Below are positions 44,677 through 53,805 of a DNA stretch of 64,000 nucleotides, piece after piece. The stretch is from positions 1-64,000 of the forward strand of contig JAJCZJ010000110.1 of the NCBI GenBank assembly GCA_029262455.1, read 5' to 3'. Made by a program: the position numbers and the translations under genes. The notes beneath the pieces are model-generated. The model was given only the letters and a program-made list of their open reading frames with translations. It ran no database searches and had not been told where the DNA came from. Position 1 is the stretch's first letter. Each line of letters begins with the position of its first letter. Source of the DNA: Deltaproteobacteria bacterium. GTDB lineage: Bacteria; Desulfobacterota; Binatia; HRBIN30; CADEER01.

Positions 44677-45139
44677 TCAGGGGACCGAGGTCGGGGTCAT
44701 TTCCGATACCCACGGATTGGTACGACCCGAGGCGCTCGACGCCCTGCGCTCCTGCGAGCTGATCCTGCACGCGGGAGACGTGGGAAGTCCCGAGGTGTTG
44801 GATGAGCTCGAGCAGATCGCTCCCGTGCGCGCGGTGCGAGGCAACGTCGACCGGGGTGCTTGGGCTGTCGGTCTGCCGTTGCGCGATGTTGTCGAGGTCG
44901 GAGGGGCGATGATATATTTGATGCACGACATCGCGGATCTCGACCTCGACCCGGTTGCGGCAGAGTTCGCGGTCGTCGTCACCGGACATTCACACAAGCC
45001 GGGGGCCGAACGAAGGCGCGGGGTGTTGTACCTCAATCCTGGGAGCGCGGGGCCCCGCCGCTTCACGTTGCCGATCGCTTTAGCCCGACTACGTATTTCC
45101 GGTGATCGATGTCGGCATGAGATCATCGACCTAGGATGA
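44651..45139 (+). CDS. YfcE/MJ0936-type metallophosphoesterase
   Basis: 162 residues from ATG 44651, overlapping the DoxX-like gene. Calcineurin-like motifs: GVISDTHGLV (D-x-H), LILHAGDVGS (GD), VRGNVDR (GN-D), and VVTGHSHKPG (GHSH), with LYLNPGSAGPRRF at the end as usual in YfcE phosphodiesterases. It hydrolyses phosphodiesters with two metal ions. The physiological substrate is not apparent. Confidence 0.93.
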   Translation: MARLDEVIDQGTEVGVISDTHGLVRPEALDALRSCELILHAGDVGSPEVLDELEQIAPVRAVRGNVDRGAWAVGLPLRDVVEVGGAMIYLMHDIADLDLDPVAAEFAVVVTGHSHKPGAERRRGVLYLNPGSAGPRRFTLPIALARLRISGDRCRHEIIDLG

Positions 45140-45230
45140 GCCACCTGGTACAGCGCCGGCTTCCTGCTTGTGGCCCTGTGGACTTTTCTCCGGGGTGCAC
45201 GCGGGTCCGCGCCGTGGTAGGTGCTGGCGG

Positions 45231-47219
45231 ATGTTGGTTCGACGGTTAGGAATCATGGGGTGGCGACGCGCAGGATTGGTCAAACGCGCCGCCGTCGTTG
45301 CTCTTTTTACGCTCCCGATCGGGCTGTTGGTTCCGGGATGCTCGTCAGATTCTGCGAGCCGAGTGATTGTCCTGGGACTGGATGGGATGGACCCCGGAGT
45401 CATCGACTTGTTGATGTCGGAGGGTCGGATGCCGAACTTCGCTCGGATGCGACAGGAAGGCGCCTACGGGCGGTTGATTTCGAGTAGGCCGATCCTTTCA
45501 CCGATCATCTGGACGACGATCGCGACCGGCAAGACCCCAGCGGACCATCGCATCGGTCACTTCGTGGCTGTGAACGAAAAGACCGGTGAGCAGTTGCCGG
45601 TGACCAGCCAGATGCGCGGCGTCAAGGCGCTGTGGAATCTCTTCTCGGAAGCCGAGAAGAAGGTTGGCGTGGTTGGATGGTGGGCAACTTGGCCTGCCGA
45701 GTCCGTGAATGGTGCGATCGTCAGCGATCACACGTGTTACCATTTTCTCTTTGACGGAGGTCAGGAGGGTAGTGCGGATTCGACCGGGGTGACCTACCCG
45801 ATCGAGTTGGAGCAGCAGATCGAGCCGATGGTCCGGAGACCGGCCAGTGTGGGCCGTGATGAGGTCGCTCGCTTCGTGCAGGTTGACGCAGCGGAATTCG
45901 ATAAACCCTTCGCGTTCGACGATGATCTGTCTCACTTCAAGTGGGCGTACGCGACTGCGGAAACGTATCGTGCAGTCGGCCAACACTTGTGGCAGACCGA
46001 GAAGCCGGATCTCTTGATGGTCTATGTTGAGGGGACGGATTCGACGGCGCATTTGTTTGGACACCTTTTTCGCGCCGAGGGCTTGGCTGGAGAACTTGCC
46101 GAGCAGCAGAAGCGTTATGGCCGAGCGGTGGAAGAGATGTATCTCTATGCCGACCGAATCGTTGGTCAGTATCTCGAGTTGATGGATGACGACACGACGC
46201 TGGTCGTTGTTTCCGATCACGGATTTCAACTCGGTGAGCTGCCTGACGATCCAAGCAAGACGCGCGATATGCGCCGGGTGAGTGAGAAATTCCACAACAT
46301 CGAGGGGATCATCTACGCCGTTGGAAAGAATGTGAAGCCGCGTCGCCGATTCGATCAGCCGCGTCTGTTGGACGTGGCGCCTACGGTAATGGCATTGGCC
46401 GGGCTGTCCCCGGCCCGCGACATGCCAGGTAGAGTTCTCTACGAAGGGTTGGATGTGCGCCGCGAGGACCGGACGGTCGCGTCGTTTGAGTCTGGCGGCA
46501 GCGCGGTGGCGGCTCAGCGCGAAGATGCGAGCGTTGATCCGGCGATTCTCGAGAGATTGCGAGCCTTGGGATACCTCGACACTGAATCTCCGACGGGGGA
46601 CCGCAATCTCGCTGCGTTGCTATTTCAGGAAGGGCGCTATGAAGAGGCTGCACGGGCCTATCGCGAGCTCATCGCCGCGAAGCCGGACGACGGCGGGCTT
46701 CGTGCCAGTCTCGCAGGAGCGCTCGGCGCCATGGGGCGCTACGACCAGTCCCTCGAGCAGCTCAACGAGGCGACACGTCTGTCACCGCTGAACCCCGAAA
46801 GTTACCACAACCGAGGAGTGATCTACGAGAAGCTCGGAAAGCCGAACCAGGCGATTGCAGAGTACCGCCAGGCACTGCGGTACTCGCCGGGGTACGAGGC
46901 CTCTGGTCGTGCGTTGCGACGATTGGGGGCATCGCCTTCGGCAGGGCCGAAGGCGCGAACGCCAGAAGAGCGGCGCGCTCTCGAGCTGGCGGATGGGGCG
47001 AGCCAAGCGGCGCGGCGCGGCGACTATGCGGGCGCCATGAAGTTACTAGATGAGGCGCAGGGGATGGCGCCGCGTTTGGCGCTGCTCTTTCAGTATCGTG
47101 CAAACGTTGCCTTCCTGATGGGAGATCGGGACAGCGCGCGTGCGGCGTTGCGTCGGGCGTTGGAGATCGAACCGGACAACGCTCTATATCGGACGAATCT
47201 GGAGCGACTGGATTCCTAG
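45231..47219 (+). CDS. Type I phosphodiesterase/alkaline-phosphatase-fold lipoprotein with TPR tail
   Basis: 662 residues from ATG 45231; ATG 45255 is also possible. Hydrophobic start VALFTLPIGLLVPGC suggests a lipoprotein anchored at Cys. The alkaline-phosphatase fold is clear: VIVLGLDGMDPGVIDLLM (metal Asp), SPIIWTTIATGKTPADH (Thr nucleophile), YVEGTDSTAHLFGH (second Asp and His), and VVVSDHGFQ (DHG). From ~residue 440 TPR helices follow (YEEAARAYRELIAAKPDDG, NPESYHNRGVIYEKLGKPN). Usually these act on nucleotides or phosphonates, or as membrane phosphotransferases; the tail suggests protein assembly. Confidence 0.87.
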   Translation: MLVRRLGIMGWRRAGLVKRAAVVALFTLPIGLLVPGCSSDSASRVIVLGLDGMDPGVIDLLMSEGRMPNFARMRQEGAYGRLISSRPILSPIIWTTIATGKTPADHRIGHFVAVNEKTGEQLPVTSQMRGVKALWNLFSEAEKKVGVVGWWATWPAESVNGAIVSDHTCYHFLFDGGQEGSADSTGVTYPIELEQQIEPMVRRPASVGRDEVARFVQVDAAEFDKPFAFDDDLSHFKWAYATAETYRAVGQHLWQTEKPDLLMVYVEGTDSTAHLFGHLFRAEGLAGELAEQQKRYGRAVEEMYLYADRIVGQYLELMDDDTTLVVVSDHGFQLGELPDDPSKTRDMRRVSEKFHNIEGIIYAVGKNVKPRRRFDQPRLLDVAPTVMALAGLSPARDMPGRVLYEGLDVRREDRTVASFESGGSAVAAQREDASVDPAILERLRALGYLDTESPTGDRNLAALLFQEGRYEEAARAYRELIAAKPDDGGLRASLAGALGAMGRYDQSLEQLNEATRLSPLNPESYHNRGVIYEKLGKPNQAIAEYRQALRYSPGYEASGRALRRLGASPSAGPKARTPEERRALELADGASQAARRGDYAGAMKLLDEAQGMAPRLALLFQYRANVAFLMGDRDSARAALRRALEIEPDNALYRTNLERLDS

Positions 47220-47316
47220 TGTCGCGGGATCGTCGGCAGAGTCTGGTCGCAATATGCTGGCTTGTATCGATGTGAACTCTGCCGCTGGGTCGAAGCGCTG
47301 TTGAGAAGGGGGGAGA

Positions 47317-49122
47317 ATGGCAAAGCGCACGAAGTCGAAGCGGCCGCCTTCATCGGGGGCGGTGACTTCGGGTCGTAGGCGGTGGTTTGTAGGCGTCAGC
47401 CGCCGGCGCATTGCCGCTAGCTTATTTCTTGGACTGACCGTCCTCTTCTTCTGCAATTTTCGGCTCCGGGCTTCGGGGGACAGCCTGCCGACACGGGTCC
47501 TTCCCTTCAGCATCTTGCGCGAAGGCAATCTCGATCTCAACGAATTCACTTGGGCTGAGAACCCCGGGCGCGAGTGGCCGTATTATATCCACGGCGTTGG
47601 GCGACAGCCGGATAGGAGCTACTATTCGGTGTCCCCGATCGGCACGGCGCTGGTGGTGACGCCTTTCTATGTTCTGCCGGCAGCTTGGTTGGCGTGGAAC
47701 GATATCGACTACGTCGACTCGCGGGCTCGCGTCGTCATTGTCTTGATGGAGAAATTGGTAGCGGCCGTCGTCGCAGCGACGTCATCCGCGCTACTCTTTC
47801 TCTTCTTGAGTCGGTTCGTGCCTGTCGACGGCGCCTTGGGACTGACGCTGATTTACGCGCTCTGCACCTCGACCTGGTCGATTGCGAGCCAGGCGTTGTG
47901 GCCACATGCAGTCTCGCAGCTTTGTCTGGTCGGGTTGTTCATGGCGATGGCGCGTGAAGAGTGGTCGTGGCGAACCGTGGTTGCCGCGGGAGCTATTTGC
48001 GCGACGATGGTCGCTACTCGCCCCCAGATGGCGATCTTTGCCGGCGTTGCGGGAGTTTTCTTTGTGATGCGCGAGAGGCGCGCCTTGGTTCCGTTTGCAC
48101 TGCTGTCGCTGACGTTTGGCGGCGCCCTCGTTGGATACAATATCTGGGCGTTCGGCGGAGCATTCGGCGGCTATGGTGGCCTGGGTCACTTCTCGATGCC
48201 GCTGCGTCAGGGCGTGCTCGGACTTCTGGTCAGTCCCAACCGCGGACTCTTTGTTTACACGCCGTTGGCGATCTTTTCGTTCTGGGGTGCCGTCCAGGTT
48301 TGGCGGGTTGGGGCTCCGCTATGGGTGCGAATGCTGACGGTAGGGTTGCTGTTGCACATCGGATTGTACGCGAAGTTCGACGAGTGGCACGCAGGATTTT
48401 CATACGGCCCACGCTATTTCACAGACGTCCAGCCTTTACTGGTGCTGCTCTTGGTTTGGGGACTGGTGCCGCTCTTGCGGTACGCGGGCGCTCGTTGGGT
48501 GGCGTCGACGCTGGTCGCGTTCGGTTTTCTTGTTCAAGTGGTAGGCGTCTACTTCGAAGACGACGATTGGAACCGGCATCCCGTTTCGATCGACGCGCAA
48601 CCGGAGCGAGTCTGGGATTGGCACGATCTTCAGATTGCACGGGCCGCGACGAGTGGCTTCAAAGGCTTCGACTTGTTGCCGATTTTCATCGATGTTTTTC
48701 GCGATCCGGTGGCGGCCAGACTGGAAGCCTTGGACGTAAGCGATTTGGCGAGTCGTATCGAGCTGCGCGGAGTGCCGAAGTCGATGCGGCGTGGATCGAG
48801 TGTCAAGATTCGCGTCGAGCTGACCAATCTAGGTACCGCGGCGTGGCCAATTTTTTCGGGGAAAGGACTCTTGGACATTCGCCATCTGATGTTTGTCGTA
48901 CAATCGTGGAGCTACGGTGGCGCTCCTCTACCGGGAGTTGGTGAAGTCGTTCCGTTGCCCGAGAATCTATCCCCGGGCGAAACCGTCGGCTTCGACATGG
49001 TGTTGGCCGCGCCGCAACAGCCAGGTACGTTTGCGGTGACGGTGCGTGTTTCGCAGGCCATTGATGGTACCAGAGGGACCGTCAGCCCGGACGCTGCGAC
49101 AGTCAACATTCGTGTCGACTAG
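47317..49122 (+). CDS. Polytopic membrane protein with C-terminal Ig-like domain (GT39-like)
   Basis: 601 residues, ribosome site GAAGGGGGGAGA. About ten transmembrane helices between residues 30 and 410 (for example SLFLGLTVLFFCNFRL). A ~90-residue beta domain at the C-terminus (ELRGVPKSMRRGSSVKIRVE, then VTVRVSQAIDGTRG) resembles the Ig-like modules of surface proteins. The layout is that of GT-C-fold glycosyltransferases, but I see no conserved DxD pair and cannot name the sugar. Its stop lies inside the start region of the next gene, so they are likely co-transcribed. Confidence 0.7.
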   Translation: MAKRTKSKRPPSSGAVTSGRRRWFVGVSRRRIAASLFLGLTVLFFCNFRLRASGDSLPTRVLPFSILREGNLDLNEFTWAENPGREWPYYIHGVGRQPDRSYYSVSPIGTALVVTPFYVLPAAWLAWNDIDYVDSRARVVIVLMEKLVAAVVAATSSALLFLFLSRFVPVDGALGLTLIYALCTSTWSIASQALWPHAVSQLCLVGLFMAMAREEWSWRTVVAAGAICATMVATRPQMAIFAGVAGVFFVMRERRALVPFALLSLTFGGALVGYNIWAFGGAFGGYGGLGHFSMPLRQGVLGLLVSPNRGLFVYTPLAIFSFWGAVQVWRVGAPLWVRMLTVGLLLHIGLYAKFDEWHAGFSYGPRYFTDVQPLLVLLLVWGLVPLLRYAGARWVASTLVAFGFLVQVVGVYFEDDDWNRHPVSIDAQPERVWDWHDLQIARAATSGFKGFDLLPIFIDVFRDPVAARLEALDVSDLASRIELRGVPKSMRRGSSVKIRVELTNLGTAAWPIFSGKGLLDIRHLMFVVQSWSYGGAPLPGVGEVVPLPENLSPGETVGFDMVLAAPQQPGTFAVTVRVSQAIDGTRGTVSPDAATVNIRVD

Positions 49123-50416
49123 ATCTTTCAAGTTGCGTGCTTCGCCGCCGAAGAATAAACCGGGAACATTGAAGACTCTGAGCAACAGTGTAATTCCGAT
49201 TTGGCTCTGGCTGCCGCTTTCTTTCGTGCTTGTCGCGACGGCGGTTGTCGCCGAGTCGGTGGAGAGGGGGCCTCGTCCATCCTTGGGAGGCGAAGTCGGG
49301 CCACGTATTTTGGGCCCGCCTGTGACTCGCGGGACCTTCGAGTACCGTTATTGGGCGAGTGGACAGTCCTTGGTGGGATTGTCGGTACCCACACCGGTCT
49401 TGATCGTGAGTGGTGCCCAACCGGGTCCAACAGTTTGTCTGACAGGCGCTGTGCACGGCGACGAGTTGAATGGTGTGGAGATCATTCGCCGGGTTCTGTT
49501 CGGACTCGATCCGACTCAAACGAACGGCACGGTGGTCGGGGTTCCGATCGTCAATTTACACGGTTTTCGCCGCAGCTCGCGCTACCTTCCGGATCGTCGG
49601 GATCTCAATCGTTTTTTCCCCGGCGATGCGCGGGGCAGCTCGGCGGCACGGCTCGCACAGTCTTTATTCTCTGAGATCGTTCGGCATTGCAGCTATCTGG
49701 TCGATATCCACACGGGATCGTTTCATCGTACGAACCTGGCACAAATCCGCGCCGATTTGGGCGATGCGTCGATCCTGAAGTTGGCGCGGATGTTTGGTGA
49801 CATTGCAGTTCTCAACAATCCTGGGACCGTAGGGACCCTGAGGCGTGCGGCGATGGAGGCGGGTATTGCTGCGGTCACGATGGAAATTGGTGAGCCGTTG
49901 CGTTTACAGCCAGAGCAAGTGGAAGTTGGGGCCAATGGGATTTTAGATCTCCTGGCGGGGCTCGGTGTTACGGTGCGCGATGAGGTGAAGCCCAAGGTGC
50001 AGCCGGTCTACTACCAATCGACTTGGTCGCGGGCCGACGACGGGGGAATCTTGTTGGCGGAGGTCGGGCTCGGCGAGACTGTATCGGTTGGGCAACTGTT
50101 AGGAACCGTGACCGATCCGATTACGAACGAACGCAAATCGATTGTCAGCCCTGTTGAAGGCCGTGTGATTGGAATGGCGATCAACCAAGTTGTCATGCCT
50201 GGATTTGCGGCGTTTCACCTTGGCCACTTGACTGGGAGCGTCGGAGTGGCGCAGGCTGCGAAGAGTTTGGCGACTGGCCGGGGGGGGCGACAACCCTCCA
50301 GAGGGGCCGTGGGGGATTTGTCATCGCTGACGCCGATTCCCGGAGTTGACGAGGACGTATCCGATGACTTGGTGGTACCGGAGACGGAAATGGAGCCTGA
50401 CGATCACCGTGAGTGA
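49112..50416 (+). CDS. Succinylglutamate desuccinylase/aspartoacylase-family amidohydrolase
   Basis: 434 residues if GTG 49112 is the start (overlapping the previous stop); TTG 49133 or TTG 49169 are alternatives, the last giving a clean signal anchor (SVIPIWLWLPLSFVLVATAV). Zinc-carboxypeptidase-like motifs: AVHGDELNGVEIIRR (H-x-x-E), DRRDLNRFFPG (DLNR-x-FPG) and LVDIHTGSF (DxH-T/S). These identify the AspA/AstE branch of the M14 family. C-terminal ~80 residues may be a biotinyl/lipoyl-like beta domain (VSPVEGRVIGMAINQVVMPG). Expected to hydrolyse N-acyl amino acids or peptide bonds of a small substrate; membrane-anchored. First gene of a cluster with the ligase below. Confidence 0.85.
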   Translation: MSTRSFKLRASPPKNKPGTLKTLSNSVIPIWLWLPLSFVLVATAVVAESVERGPRPSLGGEVGPRILGPPVTRGTFEYRYWASGQSLVGLSVPTPVLIVSGAQPGPTVCLTGAVHGDELNGVEIIRRVLFGLDPTQTNGTVVGVPIVNLHGFRRSSRYLPDRRDLNRFFPGDARGSSAARLAQSLFSEIVRHCSYLVDIHTGSFHRTNLAQIRADLGDASILKLARMFGDIAVLNNPGTVGTLRRAAMEAGIAAVTMEIGEPLRLQPEQVEVGANGILDLLAGLGVTVRDEVKPKVQPVYYQSTWSRADDGGILLAEVGLGETVSVGQLLGTVTDPITNERKSIVSPVEGRVIGMAINQVVMPGFAAFHLGHLTGSVGVAQAAKSLATGRGGRQPSRGAVGDLSSLTPIPGVDEDVSDDLVVPETEMEPDDHRE

Positions 50417-50436
50417 TCCGAAGTAGTGTTCACATC

Positions 50437-51039
50437 ATGAGCAGTATCAGTTTATCAAGGGTCTTTCGTGACGCGGATCGCCACGTGTGTGCTGCGTTCG
50501 GAATTCTTCTGCTTTCATTCCTGCCGGTGCCCGCCGCGGTTGCTGGTGGTGAGGCTCCGAACTCGCGTTTGATTGCTGGGTGGGTCGAGCGCGTTACAGT
50601 TGCGGCGACCGGCGCAGTCGTCAAGGCAAAGCTGGACACCGGGGCGAAGACGTCGTCGATTAGTGCGTCGGAGATTGTAGAGTTCGAGCGTGACGGCGAC
50701 GATTGGGTCCGATTTGTGTTGCATGCCGACGGAAATGGGGCGAAGCGGGCCGGGGCATCGCCACCGGTGATGCTAGAGCGCAAAAAAGTCCGGGGGGTAC
50801 GCATCAAAGACCACGACGACCCCTCAGCCCGGCGACTCGTGGTCATGCTGGAGATCTGTTTTGGCGGTCGGCAGCATGCTGTGCAGTTTTCCCTCGCGGA
50901 TCGGCGCGGTTTTCACTATCCGGTCCTGCTCGGCCGACGGTTCTTGAAGGGGGTTGCGATTGTCGACTCGGCTCGGACGTTTCTCGGTAACCCGACTTGC
51001 TCGACGAAGCAGCGGCCGCCCAAGAGCGGCGGCAGATGA
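50437..51039 (+). CDS. Exported retropepsin-like protease (RimB/ATP-dependent zinc protease family)
   Basis: 200 residues from ATG 50437, giving signal peptide AAFGILLLSFLPVPAAVAGG; GTG 50413, which overlaps the upstream stop as GTGA, is an alternative. The catalytic motif AKLDTGAKTSSISASEI is the Asp-Thr-Gly of retropepsin-like proteases in this family, and YPVLLGRRFLKGVAIVDSA is the second conserved block. Members often sit beside ATP-grasp glutamate ligases and may cut the ligase product. It is followed 12 bp later by the 7TM gene. Confidence 0.87.
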   Translation: MSSISLSRVFRDADRHVCAAFGILLLSFLPVPAAVAGGEAPNSRLIAGWVERVTVAATGAVVKAKLDTGAKTSSISASEIVEFERDGDDWVRFVLHADGNGAKRAGASPPVMLERKKVRGVRIKDHDDPSARRLVVMLEICFGGRQHAVQFSLADRRGFHYPVLLGRRFLKGVAIVDSARTFLGNPTCSTKQRPPKSGGR

Positions 51040-51051
51040 GTCCGCTCGCGA

Positions 51052-52599
51052 ATGAAAAAGCGTGAACTGCATGTCAGGATCGTTGCGATCCTGTTGATAG
51101 GCATCGGTCTGGGGCTCTGTAGTTACAAGGTCAGACAGCTCGGGCTTCCCTTGCGACCCGGCGAGAATACCGAGACTTGGACGGTGCAGGCCCAGGTCAG
51201 TCTTCATTCGCGCGGCGGGCCGGTCCAGGCTCGACTTCTCATCCCCAAGAAGCCGCCGGGTTTCGTCGTGCTCGACGAGGACTTTATCTCTGGGGGCTTC
51301 GGTCTGGTCGTGGAGGAGGACGGTGGGGATCGGCGCGCCAGCTGGGCGAAGCGTCGAGCCGCGGGAGAGCAGTATCTGTACTATCGACTGGCGTTGACCC
51401 TAGGAGAATCTTCCGCTGCGCCGGGCCCGGCGCCGAAGGCGACGTATCCGCCGAAGGCAACGTACAAGGAGCCGTACGGCTCTGCGGTGCGGGCGGTCCT
51501 CGACGGAGTGCGTGAGGAGTCCGCTGACATTGCGTCGTTTACCCGCGAGTTGTTGTTACGTCTCAACTCTGTGGAGCCGGATGAGAACGTCGACCTGATT
51601 CGCGATAGCTCTCGCGATGCCTCCGATTGGGCTCTCAAGATCACCGAGATTCTACGCGGCGCGCGCATTCCGAGCCGCGTCGCCCACGGATTGTCGCTCG
51701 GGGACTCGAGGAACGACGCACGATTGGAACCGTTACTCGCCGTTTTCAACGGTAAAAAGTGGATCTATTTTGATCCAGCAACTGGGCGGCGTGGGATGCC
51801 CGACGAGTTTCTTCTGTGGCACGAAGGTCTGACTCCATTGCTGAGTGCCGAAGGCGTCGCTCATTCGGAAGTTCGGTTTGCTGTGACCCGTTCGGTGCGC
51901 GAGGTTGTCGAGGTGGCCCGCAAGCGCGCCGGACACGCGGACTCGCGTTTGATCCAGTTTTCTTTGCTCAGTCTGCCGATCAACGTGCAGAACGTCTATC
52001 GGGTGTTGTTGATGGTCCCGATTGGCGCGCTGCTGATCGTCGTGCTGCGCAACATCATCGGACTGCGTACCTTTGGTACCTTCATGCCGGTTCTCATGGG
52101 GTTGGCATTCCGCGAGACCCAGCTGCTGGCGGGGATCGCGATGTTCGTCATGTTGGTTGGTGTGGGATTGCTGTTCCGATTCTATCTCGAAGAGTTGCGC
52201 TTACTGTTGGTGCCGCGGTTGGCGGCGGTGTTGACCATTGTCGTCATGCTGATGGTCGTCGTCAGCATCGTGAGTGCGCAAACGGGGATGCAACGAGGGC
52301 TCTCGGTGGCCCTGTTCCCGATGGTCATTCTTGCGATGGTCATCGAGAGAATGTCGATTGTCTGGGAGGAGCACGGCCCAGGTGAAGCATTGATCCAGGG
52401 GGTAGGGAGTCTCATTGTTGCGTCGTTGGGTTATCTCGCGATGACGGACGAGCTCATGTCTCATCTGATGTTCGTATTCCCCGAGCTCCTGTTGGTGGTA
52501 CTGGGGATCTTGTTGTTGCTCGGGCGCTACACCGGGTATCGACTGTCTGAATTGTGGCGTTTTCGATCGGCGGTTGAAGCGTCGCGGTCGAACCCATGA
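51052..52599 (+). CDS. Inactive-transglutaminase/7TM membrane protein (UUP1-type)
   Basis: 515 residues. One N-terminal helix (VAILLIGIGLGLCSYKV), a periplasmic domain to ~300, then seven helices (for example VLLMVPIGALLIVVLRNIIG, LIQGVGSLIVASLGYLAMTD). The periplasmic part has the transglutaminase fold (ILRGARIPSRVAHGLSLGDS, KKWIYFDPATG), but the expected catalytic Cys and His are replaced (DASDWALKI; EPLLAVFNG), so it should be inactive. Family known to travel with ATP-grasp glutamate ligase homologues. Its last codons, TCG AAC CCA TGA, are the first repeat of the ladder at 52588. Confidence 0.87.
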   Translation: MKKRELHVRIVAILLIGIGLGLCSYKVRQLGLPLRPGENTETWTVQAQVSLHSRGGPVQARLLIPKKPPGFVVLDEDFISGGFGLVVEEDGGDRRASWAKRRAAGEQYLYYRLALTLGESSAAPGPAPKATYPPKATYKEPYGSAVRAVLDGVREESADIASFTRELLLRLNSVEPDENVDLIRDSSRDASDWALKITEILRGARIPSRVAHGLSLGDSRNDARLEPLLAVFNGKKWIYFDPATGRRGMPDEFLLWHEGLTPLLSAEGVAHSEVRFAVTRSVREVVEVARKRAGHADSRLIQFSLLSLPINVQNVYRVLLMVPIGALLIVVLRNIIGLRTFGTFMPVLMGLAFRETQLLAGIAMFVMLVGVGLLFRFYLEELRLLLVPRLAAVLTIVVMLMVVVSIVSAQTGMQRGLSVALFPMVILAMVIERMSIVWEEHGPGEALIQGVGSLIVASLGYLAMTDELMSHLMFVFPELLLVVLGILLLLGRYTGYRLSELWRFRSAVEASRSNP

Positions 52600-52727
52600 G
52601 GTCGAACCCATGAGGTCGAACCCATGAGGTCGAACCCATGAGGTCGAACCCATGAGGTCGAACCCATGAGGTCGAACCCATGAGGTCGAACCCATGAGGT
52701 CGAACCCATGAGGTCGAACCAATGATG
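52588..52727 (+). repeat. 14-bp tandem repeat forming a stop/start mini-ORF ladder
   Basis: Nine perfect copies of TCGAACCCATGAGG (52588-52713) plus a tenth, altered copy (TCGAACCAATGATG). Each copy holds a start ATG that overlaps the stop TGA of the preceding frame (ATGA) and a Shine-Dalgarno-like GAGG 8 nt before the next ATG. ATGs at 52596, 52610 and every 14 nt to 52708 each begin the five-codon ORF M-R-S-N-P-stop (last one M-R-S-N-Q). The final TGA overlaps the real start of the next gene at 52722. Confidence 0.95.
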
Positions 52728-53684
52728 TTCGCGTGGCCGTCGGAGCTGCGGCGGCTTGGCGTGATGGGAATGAACGAGCGCAACGGCAATTTTGTGATGG
52801 CCTACAACCGCCGTCGCAACTACCCGTTGGTCGATGACAAGCTGCAGACAAAACGATTGGCGCAGGAGCACGGGATAGCGGTTCCGGAGCTGTACGGTGT
52901 CGTTTCGATTCAGCACGAAGCGAGAAATGTCGGGGCGATCGTTCAAGATCACGATAGTTTCGTCTTGAAACCCGCGCACGGGGCAGGTGGCGAGGGAATC
53001 CTGGTGGTGGCCGACCGACGTGGGGATTTCTATCAACTGTCGAACGGCACGATGGTCACCGAGGAGGCTTTGCAATATCACTGCACGAGAATTGTCAGTG
53101 GCCTGTTTAGCTTGGGCGGGTTACCAGACAAGGCGCTCGTCGAGTATATGGTACGTTTCAATCCAGTTTTCGAAAAGGTCAGCTACCAGGGAGTGCCCGA
53201 CATTCGTGTCATTGTATTCCGCGGGATGCCGGTGGCAGCGATGGTGAGATTGCCGACCCAGGCTTCCGATGGCAAGGCGAATTTACACCAGGGGGCCCTT
53301 GGTGCCGGAGTGGATCTGGTCAATGGCTGCACGACATTCGGCGTGACAGGAAACAATCTGGCGGAGGTTCATCCCGACACGGGCGCCACGATATCCGGCA
53401 TTGCGATCCCGCATTGGTCGGACATCCTGGAGGTCAGTGCACGCTGTGCCGATCTAGTTGGACTGGGCTATCTCGGCGTGGATGTCGTACTCGACCGTGA
53501 TCTGGGGCCGTTGGTTCTCGAACTCAACGCCAGACCTGGTCTCAATGTTCAGCTCGCAAACCGGGTTGGGTTGCTCGCTGGGTTACATGAGATCGAGAAG
53601 ATTGACACCGTCCCCGAGTCGATCGAAGACCGGCTCTCGCTGGCCAAGGAGATCGCTGAGCGGGTGAGTGTCCCATTCCACTGA
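52722..53684 (+). CDS. ATP-grasp alpha-L-glutamate ligase-like (RimK-related) protein
   Basis: 320 residues from ATG 52722 (ATG 52725 is a twin start). ATP-grasp blocks: DDKLQTKRLAQEHGIAVPEL, SFVLKPAHGAGGEGILVV (ATP-binding Lys and glycine loop), FRGMPVAAMVRLPT, DLGPLVLELNARPGLNVQLA (metal Glu/Asn). Expected to ligate a carboxyl and an amine with ATP, probably glutamate-like; product unknown. Reached from the 7TM gene only through the repeat ladder, so its dose could be tuned by repeat number. The 121 bp after it hold no gene. Confidence 0.9.
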   Translation: MMFAWPSELRRLGVMGMNERNGNFVMAYNRRRNYPLVDDKLQTKRLAQEHGIAVPELYGVVSIQHEARNVGAIVQDHDSFVLKPAHGAGGEGILVVADRRGDFYQLSNGTMVTEEALQYHCTRIVSGLFSLGGLPDKALVEYMVRFNPVFEKVSYQGVPDIRVIVFRGMPVAAMVRLPTQASDGKANLHQGALGAGVDLVNGCTTFGVTGNNLAEVHPDTGATISGIAIPHWSDILEVSARCADLVGLGYLGVDVVLDRDLGPLVLELNARPGLNVQLANRVGLLAGLHEIEKIDTVPESIEDRLSLAKEIAERVSVPFH

Positions 53685-53805
53685 CCCGGATGATGCAAAG
53701 ACGTCGAGTCGCTTCGCCGTAGGCGGCGGCCCTCGGGTTGTGTACAACACCTGCGGCTCGACGTTGGTGACGCCGCATACGCGCATCTCTTCGAGTTCTC
53801 CCGCG

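Noticed and set aside
52588..52727. Array considered as a CRISPR or satellite repeat
   Set aside because: Units are only 14 bp, directly adjacent without spacers, and tied to stop/start codons; no cas genes nearby.
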